From Ephydatia muelleri (lineage: Eukaryota; Porifera; Demospongiae; Spongillida; Spongillidae): a stretch of 64,000 nt of DNA. A model generated the notes under the pieces. The model did no database searches. It saw only the letters and a program-made list of their open reading frames with translations, and had not been told where the DNA came from. Position 1 is the first letter of the stretch; each line of letters opens with the position of its first letter. Of this stretch, positions 1-8,779 are shown piece after piece. The DNA lies in assembly GCA_013339895.1 (NCBI GenBank), contig JABACO010000012.1, forward strand, positions 1,427,774 through 1,491,773, written 5' to 3'. The position numbers were made by a program, and so were the translations under genes.

Positions 1-2742
1 CTGGTCTCATGTGCCCAAGGAGTCACTCAGAAGGAGAGGCAGCAGCTAACAGACCTTCTGACCGAGTTTGAAAGCATACTTTCGGATCGTGAGGATGACC
101 TGGGCAAAACACATTTGGTCTACCATAAGATTGATACCGGAGATGCTGTACCTATTCGCCAATCAGCCAGAAGACTTCCTTATTTCCAGAGAGAGGAGGT
201 ACGTAAGACCATTGAGGATATGTTGAAGAGGGGTATTATTGAGCCTAGTAGCAGTGCATGGTCATCGCCTGTTGTACTTGTAAAAAAGAAAGATGGTAGT
301 ACCAGGTTCTGTATTGATTTTCGAAAGGTCAATGCTGTCACTACAAGGGATGTCCAGCCTTTGCCTCGCATTGATGATACTCTAGATTTGCTGGGGGGAG
401 CAAGCTATTTTTCCACATTAGATTTAGCCAGTGGGTATTGGCAGGTAGAGGTTGACCCATTGGATAGAGAAAAGACAGCATTTATAACCCCATTTGGCTT
501 GCATCAGTTTCGTGTTATGCCATTTGGGTTAAGTAATGCACCTGCCACATTTCAGCGGCTTATGGAGCAAGTCTTGGCTGGTCTACACTGGTCCACTTGT
601 TTGGTGTATTTAGATGATATCATTGTGTTCAGTAGAACAGTGGCAGATCATCTGGACCAGCTGAGAGATGTGTTTACCCGTCTAAAAAATGCTGGCCTTA
701 CACTTAAACCATCCAAATGTCACCTGCTTCAAATGGAGGTTCGTTATTTGGGGCATGTGGTGTCGGGTAAGGGCATTCAAACAGATCCTGAAAAAGTCCG
801 AAGTGTTTTCGATTGGCCCATCCCCTTGAATCAGAAAGATTTAAAACGTTTCCTGGGTTTGGTATCGTATTACCGCCGCTTTGTCCAGGGGTTTGCACAG
901 GTGGCAGCTCCACGGAATGCTCTCACTAACAAGGGAAAAGAGTGGATGTGGACAGCAGACTGCACACACGCATTTTTGGAACTGAAGAAGCGATTGGTAT
1001 CAACTCCAGTGCTGGTGATGCCACAGTTTACACAAGAGTTCATACTGGACACAGATGCTAGTGGTGAGGGCCTTGGTGCTGTGCTCTCTCAGGTGATTGA
1101 AGGTGAGGAAAAAGTTGTTGCTTATGCCAGTAAGACACTCACAAGAACAGAAAGAAAGTATTGTGCAACTCGCCGCGAGATGTTAGCGTTGGTGTGGGCC
1201 ACACATCACTTTAGACCGTATTTGTATGGACATAGGTTTGTGTTGCGTACCGATCATAGTGCTCTCCAGTGGCTTCACAACTTCAAAGAACCAGAGGGAC
1301 AAACCGCTCGTTGGTTGGAGCAGCTAGCAGAATACAACTACAGAGTGGTGCACAGACCAGGAAGACACCACACAAATGCTGATTCTCTCTCTCTCGCATG
1401 CCATGCAAACAGTGTGGCCTCTCAGAAGCTTCAGATGGCGACTACTTGTTGTGATGCAGTAGTACAACATGAGATTATACTTCCAACTTGGACACTGGAG
1501 GAAATGCAGTCTGCTCAGCAAACTGATGTTGCTTTGAGCAAAGTTATAGATTGGTTTGAGTCTAATTCTATTCCTCATTCTCCTCCTACACAGGCAAACT
1601 TAAGGACACTATGGCTTCAGAGAGACCAACTGATGCTAAAAGAAGGTGTCCTGTATCGGCAATGGAAGGATGTACCTGGAGGTGGACTACACAAGAGACT
1701 CCAGCTCGTGCTACCAGCATCACTTGTACCTGGAGTTCTGTCAGGACTGCATGACACCCCAGTTGGAGGCCATCTAGGAGTTAAGAAAACATTGGAAAAG
1801 GTTCAGATGCGGTTCTATTGGCCAAGCCAGAAAAAAGATGTGGAGAAGTGGTGTGCTAGTTGTGCTAAATGTAGTTCTAGAAAATCTCCACTTCCACCCA
1901 GGGCACCACTCCAGTTAGAGGACTCGGTGTCAAGGCCTTTGGAAAGAATAGCCATGGACATTGTAGGACCGCTACCAGTGACAGAACGGGGAAATCGTTA
2001 CATTCTGGTGGTGGGAGACTATTTCACCAGGTGGATAGAGGCGTATCCAATGAAGGACATGGAAGCGCAAACAGTCGCTTGTATCCTGGTTAATGAGTTC
2101 ATTTGTCGTTTGGGAGTTCCTGATACTATCCACACAGATCAAGGGAGAAACTTTGAGAGTAAACTCATCAAAGAGCTGTGCCAGATGTTGGGAATAAAGA
2201 AAACGAGAACTACCCCATACCACCCTCAGTCAGACGGGATGGTGGAACGTTTTAACAGGACCTTGTTAAATATGCTGAGCATTGCTGTTGGAGAAGACGA
2301 GATGAGTTGGGACCTGAAACTCCCGTTGTTATTGTTGGCATACAGGACAAGTGTCCATGACACTACTGGTACATCTCCATTTGAGTTGATGTATGGACGT
2401 GAAGTGCGTCTTCCAGAAGATATCATGTTTGCCCTGCCAGCCACCGTTGAGACAGCTCGAGCTGACTACAAGGGCATTCTAAAACGTCGCCTGCAACATG
2501 CTTACCAGTTGGTGCGTAAACACACAAGAAGACAGCAAAAGCACCAGAAGTTCAATTATGATAGATCAATCAGAGGGCAACCATTTCAAGTTGGTGATCT
2601 TGTGTTACTCCATTGTCCACATGTTCCAAGAGGTCGTTCACCAAAACTACACAGGCCATGGCAGGGTCCATTCAAAGTGATGGCAGTATTAGGACCCGCC
2701 ACCTATCGCATTGTTAACTGCGCAAGAGCGAAGAACGATTAG
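1..2742 (+). CDS. pol: Gypsy Pol polyprotein (RT, RNase H, integrase), partial at 5' end
   Basis: The frame is open from base 1. Reverse transcriptase shows the YLDD catalytic box at 607-618, followed by IIVFS. RNase H has DTDAS at 1048-1062. Integrase has an H2C2 zinc-binding region (GGHLGVKKTLEKV, then CASCAKC) around 1765-1870, and the catalytic core has Asp at 1957 (MDIVGPLP), Asp at 2137 (HTDQGR) and Glu at 2245, giving D-x35-E spacing. A GPY/F-type motif (GPFKV, then ATYRI) lies near 2665-2710. Compared with the mirrored copy, one G is missing near 2735, so the frame stops at 2742 and the C-terminal tail continues in another frame. RT, RNase H and integrase are otherwise uninterrupted, unlike the right-arm copy. 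The function is to copy element RNA into DNA and insert it. Confidence 0.93.
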   Translation: MVSCAQGVTQKERQQLTDLLTEFESILSDREDDLGKTHLVYHKIDTGDAVPIRQSARRLPYFQREEVRKTIEDMLKRGIIEPSSSAWSSPVVLVKKKDGSTRFCIDFRKVNAVTTRDVQPLPRIDDTLDLLGGASYFSTLDLASGYWQVEVDPLDREKTAFITPFGLHQFRVMPFGLSNAPATFQRLMEQVLAGLHWSTCLVYLDDIIVFSRTVADHLDQLRDVFTRLKNAGLTLKPSKCHLLQMEVRYLGHVVSGKGIQTDPEKVRSVFDWPIPLNQKDLKRFLGLVSYYRRFVQGFAQVAAPRNALTNKGKEWMWTADCTHAFLELKKRLVSTPVLVMPQFTQEFILDTDASGEGLGAVLSQVIEGEEKVVAYASKTLTRTERKYCATRREMLALVWATHHFRPYLYGHRFVLRTDHSALQWLHNFKEPEGQTARWLEQLAEYNYRVVHRPGRHHTNADSLSLACHANSVASQKLQMATTCCDAVVQHEIILPTWTLEEMQSAQQTDVALSKVIDWFESNSIPHSPPTQANLRTLWLQRDQLMLKEGVLYRQWKDVPGGGLHKRLQLVLPASLVPGVLSGLHDTPVGGHLGVKKTLEKVQMRFYWPSQKKDVEKWCASCAKCSSRKSPLPPRAPLQLEDSVSRPLERIAMDIVGPLPVTERGNRYILVVGDYFTRWIEAYPMKDMEAQTVACILVNEFICRLGVPDTIHTDQGRNFESKLIKELCQMLGIKKTRTTPYHPQSDGMVERFNRTLLNMLSIAVGEDEMSWDLKLPLLLLAYRTSVHDTTGTSPFELMYGREVRLPEDIMFALPATVETARADYKGILKRRLQHAYQLVRKHTRRQQKHQKFNYDRSIRGQPFQVGDLVLLHCPHVPRGRSPKLHRPWQGPFKVMAVLGPATYRIVNCARAKND

Positions 2743-2744
2743 TT

Positions 2745-3131
2745 GTGCACTTCAATCGGCTGAAACCTTGGGTATCAAATGAAAGTATGGAAGGGCCACC
2801 TTCACTGCCAAAAGTGTCTCCTAACAGTATGGAAAATGAACATCAACCCACCATCACAAGTGATAAGTTGGAGGATATAGTTCTGTATTTTCCGCAACCA
2901 CAGGAGAACCCACTAGTGCCAGGAGGCGATAACAGGGTGGAAGGAGAAGATGACAATGGTCAGGAAATACAAGCCCCTGGGTTGCTACCACCACAAGATG
3001 TAGTTGACCAGGACTTGGACGTTCATGATGAACCTGCCCCAGAACTTCCAGCACTGAGACGATCTACTAGAATAAGACACCCCCCTGGCTGGTACGGGGA
3101 TCGTATTGTACTACCAGACACACTTGCTTGA
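2745..3131 (+). CDS. C-terminal tail of Gypsy Pol, frameshifted from main ORF
   Basis: This frame begins HFNRLKPW and ends in LRRSTRIRHPPGWYGD before a stop. In the mirrored copy (30374-31498, minus) the same residues are fused in frame to integrase, so this is the tail of Pol after the GPY/F motif and not a separate gene. The tail is rich in Pro, Glu and Asp with a basic motif near its end, as in many gypsy integrase tails. Nothing enzymatic is visible. The break is a one-base loss near 2735 and may be a sequencing error. Confidence 0.85.
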   Translation: MHFNRLKPWVSNESMEGPPSLPKVSPNSMENEHQPTITSDKLEDIVLYFPQPQENPLVPGGDNRVEGEDDNGQEIQAPGLLPPQDVVDQDLDVHDEPAPELPALRRSTRIRHPPGWYGDRIVLPDTLA

Positions 3132-3154
3132 GTGTGAGGTCACACTACTAATAT

Positions 3155-3166
3155 AGGAGGGAAAAG
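3155..3166 (+). other. Polypurine tract of Gypsy element
   Basis: A purine run (AGGAGGGAAAAG) lies directly before the TGTAACG start of the 3' LTR. This is the expected place of the plus-strand primer. The mirrored copy has the same tract at 30339-30350. Confidence 0.8.
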
Positions 3167-3370
3167 TGTAACGTTCTGGGACAGATGTCTGCAACCTTCC
3201 TACTCACCTGATCGGAACTACAATTGGCTCCAGTGCGTCATATGTGAACTTTGACTGTCTGTATGTGACGTATTAATTCTTTTGTATTTAAGTGTATGCC
3301 TTGCGCATGTAAGAGAGTCTGATTTCTCAAGCTATCGTATTTCTGGTTAACTCGTGGCGCGGGCGCTACA
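3167..3370 (+). repeat. Gypsy 3' LTR (204 bp)
   Basis: Starts TGTAACGTT and ends GGGCGCTACA, so it has canonical TG...CA ends. It matches the LTR copies at 30136-30338 and 35183-35400 on the minus strand. A TATTTAA-like box lies near 3284-3290. Host sequence resumes at 3371. Confidence 0.92.
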
Positions 3371-4170
3371 CAACTAATATGTATGCAACTATGAACTACA
3401 ATAGGAAAGTACCCCTGCTTTGGTGTCTGGCGACACTTGATGAGCTTATCTCACCAAGTATGAAGTGCTATGAAATACGAACACTTCAAGCAATCACCAG
3501 TGATTACCAACGATTTTTGCAATCTGGTGGGAACATAAAACATGCCAAACGCTACAACAACTGTGTTCGTGAACCATTGTTCAATATTGCTCTCACTGAG
3601 GTACAATACAGTTTAATACAATACTCATTATAGCATATCTCTTAATATCAAGTTTGCATTCCTGGACTCCACATAACCCAGGAAATTGCTTTCATGTTTT
3701 GAGGATGCGTGCCACAGGCTAGATCTGCAACTGGCTCATTTACAACAAGATGGTCTGTACAGTACAGCTGTATTAGACATGCACTCCAAGACATTACAAG
3801 AGCTTGTCAAAACAAGAGATGATTTGGAGCTGGCAGAACAAGAAAGGGATACAGTACAGCAGATAGTCTCATGCTAACACAGAAGTTAATTGCTTTTTTT
3901 TTTAAAACAGGCAATGCTATCAAGGATTTTTTTTAACACCTTTGATGCCATGTTCAAGGGTGCCAGAAGAACTAAAAATGCACATCCCAGAACACCACAT
4001 GCTGGATTGGATTCGTTCCCACCAAGTTGGATGTGGGTTGATGGGTGAGCAGGGGGCGCGAGTCCATCCACTCCCAGTTCAACAGCCTTGCAGCTACGTA
4101 TAATCCATCCCTGATCCAATAGACAGGCTTAAGTGCATTATGAAGGAACACTACTTAAAGCTCTCTCCGT
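3371..4170 (+). pseudogene. 3' part of a transposon-borne gene (MGEQGAESIH family), degraded
   Basis: I recognise this as a repeated gene family of invertebrate genomes, but I do not know an agreed name or enzyme activity. Visible pieces in order: an exon with TNMYATMNYNR and SGGNIKHAKRYNN (3371-3603); PGLHITQEI, out of frame, near 3660-3690; a helical segment FEDACHRLDLQLAHLQQ with heptad-like Leu/Glu/Lys (3698-3877); then, after an AG acceptor near 3909, HHMLDWIRSHQVGCGLMGEQ followed in another frame by ESIHSQFNSLAATYN and DRLKCIMKEHYL (to about 4165). Frameshifts and stops break it. The upstream half, cut off by the Gypsy insertion, can be read in the right arm at 35405-35658. Confidence 0.65.
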
Positions 4171-5172
4171 GCAACACCTCTTAAACAAAAAAGCTTACGT
4201 AGATGCAATTGCTCAATAACATGTAGTAATGCCATATTTATTCTCATGTGTCTTCACTAGACGGCACAACCTAATGGATTCAAGGGTGTTGGATGGTGGG
4301 CTAGAATGTTAAAATGGTATCGTGATTCAGGTGAGCCAGGTTTTAAGCTACGTAGGAGAGATAACAGTTGTTCGTGAGCAGGTAACATATTATCGACAGA
4401 ATATAAACGGCATTAACTCACACTGTTCAGAGCGTCAGACAATATACGAAGTCTAAACAAGAGTTAAAAACAGTCCTCGTGGTAAAAATGGAGTATCTTT
4501 AAGCCCATGTTGGTTGCTAAGGTCGTAATTAAGTCCGTTGCTATGAAAAAATGTCATATCAAGAGGCGCAGCCTTTTCGTCACAGGTTCAAAACAGCCGT
4601 GCCGAGCGGTTAACTTTTATTTTGATCGGATGATTAGCATAATTAGAGATGGCATAACTGTATCTAAACCTGCGGCAGCAGGCAGCAGGTTCAATATAGG
4701 ATTGATGAATATCATTAAAAAAAACTTCACTCGCGTCTGGAGGGACAACGGAGAAACGGATTGCTTATCTCTTTGTCGTGATGGAACGAGAACTCAAAGA
4801 TCTACAGTTCTACGTTTGTTCCGTGTCATAAAACGGTGTGCTTTTAGAGAAGCAAATGAATTCCTGTTTCTCGTGACCAGTCCTAAAAAAATTCTTGGTC
4901 TTCTACTTCCTTAGAAAGGTATAACTCGAGCTACGAAGAACGGCAATAGCACCAATCGCTTCGGAATTCACCTGCACGGTGCCCATTAAGGTCATATAGA
5001 CACCTAGAAAGAAACTACAGCGACCTCATGCGGTAGCAAGTTCTATATAGGAATTGGTATGAAGTTTATTTGGTTTAAATGAAGTTATTTTACAGCATGC
5101 AGTATAAATACTCCAACCTGCACGAAATTTATCTATCGCAGTTTAATCGATACTTTGGCTAGTGAAGTTAAA
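4171..5172. other. No recognisable gene
   Basis: AT-rich sequence without a frame I would defend. The longest open frame, 4507-4914 on the plus strand, has no family features, and its mirrored counterpart is shorter and changed in frame, so I treat it as chance. Confidence 0.5.
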
Positions 5173-5690
5173 TGCCTTCGCGTAATCAAAAGAAGACATC
5201 TAAGCAACGAGCGGAATACCTTCAAAAGCAGACGATATTTTATCACAAGAAAACAAGGCTCAAGCCCGAGCGCGCTACAAGGCCGATCCCGAAAAGAAGG
5301 CCTCTGTACGTGACAGCTACAAGCCGAAAAGAAGAAGGCCTCTGTACGCGACAGCTACAAGGCCGATCCTGAAAAGAAGAAGGCCTCTGTACGCGACAGC
5401 TACAACGCAGATATTGAATCTAAGCAATCTGCTAAAAGGCAGTGATATCAAGAGGACCTCGAGGAGAACCGTGCTGCTAAAAGGCAGCGATATCAAGAGG
5501 ACGTCGAGGAGAACCGCGCTGCTAAAAGGCAGAAATACGAGGACAATTCAGCTGCCATTAAGGCATCTGAAAGGAATCGGTATTGGAATGACCCCGCTGT
5601 CCGATTGGCTAAACGTGCTGCCGAGAGGAAGCGGTATCGCAGGGGTCACCAAACTACCACTACCACCCAAAGGTATGTCGTATTGCACTA
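5173..5690 (+). pseudogene. Lys/Arg/Ala-rich repeat protein exon (KADPEKKKASVRDSY repeats), frameshifted
   Basis: The first Met is followed by PSRNQKKTSKQRAEYLQKQ. After a frame change come short repeats of the type YKADPEKKKASVRDS, then YQEDLEENRAAKRQR repeats, then NRYWNDPAVRLAKRAAERK. The exon ends at a good donor (CCAAAG followed by GTATGT) near 5672. Highly basic, helix-forming arrays like this are, as I recall, common N-terminal parts of transposon-encoded proteins in sponges and cnidarians; a nucleic-acid-binding role is inference. Several frameshifts and a stop interrupt it. The mirrored copy is at 27835-28336 (minus). Confidence 0.6.
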
Positions 5691-5749
5691 GCATTAAAAA
5701 GCTATAGGAAGATGTGCATGCAACATGTGTACAGCACGCATGTAAGGGA

Positions 5750-6275
5750 TCTGCACAAAACCATTCACTTCACATGTAAAGCATGCATGGTGACCCAACT
5801 GTTGTGTACAGTACATTTAGTCCTTTCTCCTTTGTGACCTGTCTATTGAATTGAAAAGGCTTCCTTATCTGATGTAAAAAAGGCTACAATGGCATCCCGC
5901 CCGCAACTTTGTATGCATGAATTTAATTGCAATGCTATGGTTGAGCACTGACAATTTACTGCAACCATATCCTTCTCCCATATAGCTACTCCCTTGTATG
6001 AACCCCATTCTCATGCACTAATGGAGTATAATGGTGGTCTTGAAAAGCTATTCTTAGGGATAGTGAGCTTCTAAGTGAAGTAAATGATGCCTTTGTAAGT
6101 CTCATCCATTGCTAGCTCAAATGGTTGTTGCAAGATCTGTCTGCAGCAGCAGTAAGTAAGAAGATTGCGTGAAGATGCATGGTTTCTAAAGCACGAGTGT
6201 ACGAAGAGGCAAAAGCCAGGGTCATTGCTAAACACTATCCAGAAGTAATGCATTGAAATTAGAAGAACAATGATA
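5750..6275. other. No recognisable gene
   Basis: Non-coding sequence with only short open frames. Nothing recognised on either strand. Confidence 0.5.
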
Positions 6276-6299
6276 TTTTAGTTGGGCATGGGTATCATT

Positions 6300-6590
6300 G
6301 CCCCCGCGGCCGCTAGATGCAGTGCTACTCCACCTCCACCAGCAGCAACAGAGCTGCCCCCACCGCCACCAGTAGCAGCAGCAGAGCTGCCCCCAATGCC
6401 ACCAGCAGAAGCAGAAGCAGAGCTGCCCCCACTGGCCGCCAACACAAGCAGCAGAGCTGCCAACCGCCACCAGCAGCAGCAGGAGCACCGCTACATGCAC
6501 CAGCCCCACCACCAGTCTTGGCACCAGTGCCCCCACCACCACTTCGCCTGCTGCCACCCTGGCCGCTGCCAAAACTCATATACTTATAAT
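6300..6590. repeat. GC-rich CAG/CCACCAG trinucleotide-type tract
   Basis: Low-complexity sequence made of GCAGCAGAGCTGCCCCCACC-like units. Long open frames occur in several frames on both strands, which is expected for such composition and is not gene evidence. The mirrored tract at 27090-27200 is about 150 bp shorter, so it is length-variable. Confidence 0.8.
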
Positions 6591-6679
6591 TTCAATTTTG
6601 TAACCTCTCTCCCTTCGAAAATTGAATTTGTGACCACGTGTAAAGACGCACTACTACGACAGAGGAAAAAACTTATTAA

Positions 6680-6980
6680 ACAAGTAAATAAACACATTCT
6701 CTAACGAGAAAGTTGTTGGTATAAAGGATTGACCAATGGTGGTGTAAAAAGCACAGTAAAAGAGGTACAGAATTTTTGACTGGAAAATTGAAATAGGCCT
6801 ATATTTAGCCCATTACTCAGGCATGTACTGTTATAACGTTACTGTGCTAAATATAGGCGTATTTCAATTTTCCAGTCAAATTTCTGTCACTCTTGTTTCT
6901 GTGCTTTGTACACCACCATTGGTCAATCCATATGCCAACAACTTTCTCGTTAGAGAATGTTTTTTTTTTACTTGTAAATC
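6680..6980. repeat. Fold-back (MITE-like) element, about 300 bp
   Basis: Two long arms in inverted order: ACATTCTCTAACGAGAAAG at about 6690 pairs with CTTTCTCGTTAGAGAATGT near 6940-6961, and the arms continue inward through the TTGACCAATGGTGGTGTA and AATATAGGC blocks to a short loop near 6830-6845. The outer ends (ACAAGTAAA) also pair. The arms differ at scattered sites. The mirrored copy is at about 26665-26960. Confidence 0.85.
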
Positions 6981-7169
6981 TATAATATGCCATATCCTCG
7001 TGGCCGCCTTCGGATGCCATCATTTGATTGGTTGTGGGTGCCTCTGTTGTGCTAGGGTGACGTGAGGAGTGGTCGACAGCCGCACTTTCAACACAGTACA
7101 GAGGCCTCAAGAAATTTCAATATTTCAAAACAGTCAGAGGCATTGGAACACACTTAATGGCGGAAAGTT

Positions 7170-7245
7170 ATATTATTTATCCATACATGGTGATTATTGA
7201 GTGACAGCTTCCATGTGTAGTGAAAATGGATGAATAATATGACTC
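7170..7245. repeat. Small imperfect hairpin
   Basis: TTATCCATACATGG and CCATGTGTAGTGAAAATGGATGAATAA form an interrupted inverted repeat. The same structure is at about 26405-26478 in the right arm. The flanking 7100-7500 has no gene I can support. Confidence 0.5.
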
Positions 7246-7519
7246 ACGTCTTGGGTGCAACTAGATGTGCCACACCACGACACGGTCATATGGTTACGCA
7301 CACACCCACGCCACCCAGCACTACGATGTGAACACGCACGGTCAGGGATCAGGTGGAACCCTGAGGGTGCGGTGGAGTCCACAGGGATGTCAGGATTGGT
7401 GAAAATGTACCTTGAGTGTAACCTGTAACCTTACAACTGAATGAATGCAGTTGACATTAACTTATCACCTGACAGAATAAAAATAAGTACATTCGGCGAC
7501 ATGCACATTCATAACATGC

Positions 7520-7645
7520 ACACCTCCTCTGAATCTCTGGTGCCTGATTGATGGCACTGACATCCAACACAATGTTCTTTGTTTTGAGGTCAAATAGCTT
7601 TTCCTCGTACACTGATCCAGCCAACTCTATCTCAGCTCCTACAGC
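7520..7645 (-). pseudogene. Partial exon copy related to the gene at 16836-18844
   Basis: Reads AVGAEIELAGSVYEEKLFDL and then TKNIVLDVS, nearly the same as the exon at 16836-16972. After that the sequence diverges (INQAPEIQRR instead of the parent's NRPQEWEI). No splice acceptor precedes the GCTGTAGG start. This looks like a duplicated, non-functional exon piece. Mirror copy: 26000-26122. Confidence 0.6.
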
Positions 7646-7739
7646 ATTATAGGTTTGTACATACACACCATAACTTGTGAACTCAGAAAACAGTTTAACA
7701 TGGATGCATGACATTGAAAAGATTCACAGTTCTGTCTCT

Positions 7740-7965
7740 TGGATTGTGATTTCCATTCCTTTACTCCACTCCGCCTCCCAACACTGTCATTCTCCCCACC
7801 CCTCCTTACATTTTGCCCTGTCTTCTATCCTCTGTCCCTCCATCCTTACCTCTCTGTACCTCCTTCAACCTTATCCTTCTCATATTGCTCCTATTTTAAT
7901 TCCTGCTCACCACTTCGTCCGCTCTAATAACACCCCCCACACACACACACACAACCCACTTCCTT
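7740..7965. repeat. Pyrimidine-rich low-complexity tract with short AC run
   Basis: C/T-rich sequence ending in ACACACAC near 7940-7953. The related purine-rich strand lies at 16501-16735, next to the related exon there, so this tract belongs to the same duplicated block. Confidence 0.6.
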
Positions 7966-8254
7966 CAATCAGAGCAACAGACGTCTTATCTCCCCTCATC
8001 ATCAATCATGAAGAACTGCATGGGGTGCACCCCAAGACCTCAGCTGTCAGGATGGAAGAGAAGGACACCAGCCTCCTCACCATTCTTAGCGCCGTACCTT
8101 CCAACACCTCCCTCAGGCTGCTGGACTCTTCGCAGTCCGCGGGGGCCGGGACACTGATCCCGCTGGCCAATTGCGGCCCCCGCCCCCTGCCCAAAGGGGG
8201 GTGTGATTCACATGCGTGCTGACGAGCGCGTCACTGTTTGCTGTGGCGGTGTGT

Positions 8255-8390
8255 GTGGGGGAGTTCCCTTCCCCCTCGTACCCTCTCAGGTGCTGTGTGG
8301 GGGAGTTCCCTTCCCCCCTCATACCTCTCAGGTGTCGTGAGGGGGAGTTCCCTTCCCCTCGTACCCTCTCAGGTGCTGTGTGACCGTGGG
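8255..8390. repeat. Tandem repeat of about 45-50 bp, three copies
   Basis: Unit contains GTGTGGGGGAGTTCCCTTCC followed by CTCGTACCCTCTCAGGTGCT. Three imperfect copies. The mirror is at about 25260-25395. Confidence 0.8.
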
Positions 8391-8779
8391 GTAAGAGGTT
8401 GCAGAAGGAGTGTTCCCTCGTGAAGGGGTTTGACTTGGTGGCTTATGTGGGCATGAGGCTGCCTTCCATTACCACTGTGAGTGTGGGGGAAGGAGGGAGG
8501 TAGAGGGGAGTGTATGGAGGAGGAGGAAGGGAAGGGGTAGAGGTAGAAGGGTTGGAGACTAGACGTGGATGAATGTATGCTAAGTGAGATGCCGTGAGAT
8601 GTAAGTGTGCAGGGTTACGTTCTCTGTGATCGAAATCAAAATGCCACACACACTGCCAGCGTAATCTCGATCTAGACACCCAGACCGGCAAAAATTAATA
8701 AAACACGTGACAGCAAGCAGGGAGAAGGTGGGGCAATTCCATGTATTTGGGGTGGAGCAGGGGTTGGGCTCGGCACCAC

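Larger units (their letters stand above)
1..3370 (+). mobile_element. Ty3/gypsy LTR retrotransposon, 5'-truncated by window edge
   Basis: The 3' part of an LTR retrotransposon: pol, a polypurine tract and the 3' LTR. The missing 5' part (5' LTR, PBS, gag, protease) can be read in the mirrored copy at 30136-35400. Domain order is RT, RNase H, integrase with GPY/F motif, then LTR, which is the Ty3/gypsy order. No envelope-like reading frame follows pol. The element is inserted in a transposon-borne gene whose coding sequence resumes directly at 3371. Confidence 0.93.

Noticed and set aside
2742..3131. Envelope gene downstream of Pol, making the element an endogenous retrovirus
   Set aside because: The short frame is the Pol tail, fused in frame to integrase in the right-arm copy; no signal peptide or membrane span.
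4507..4914. 135-codon plus-strand frame
   Set aside because: No family features and the mirrored copy changes frame and length.
6282..6704. Pro/Ala-rich open frames in several frames
   Set aside because: Stop-free because of GC-rich trinucleotide composition; no conserved feature and the mirrored tract changes length.
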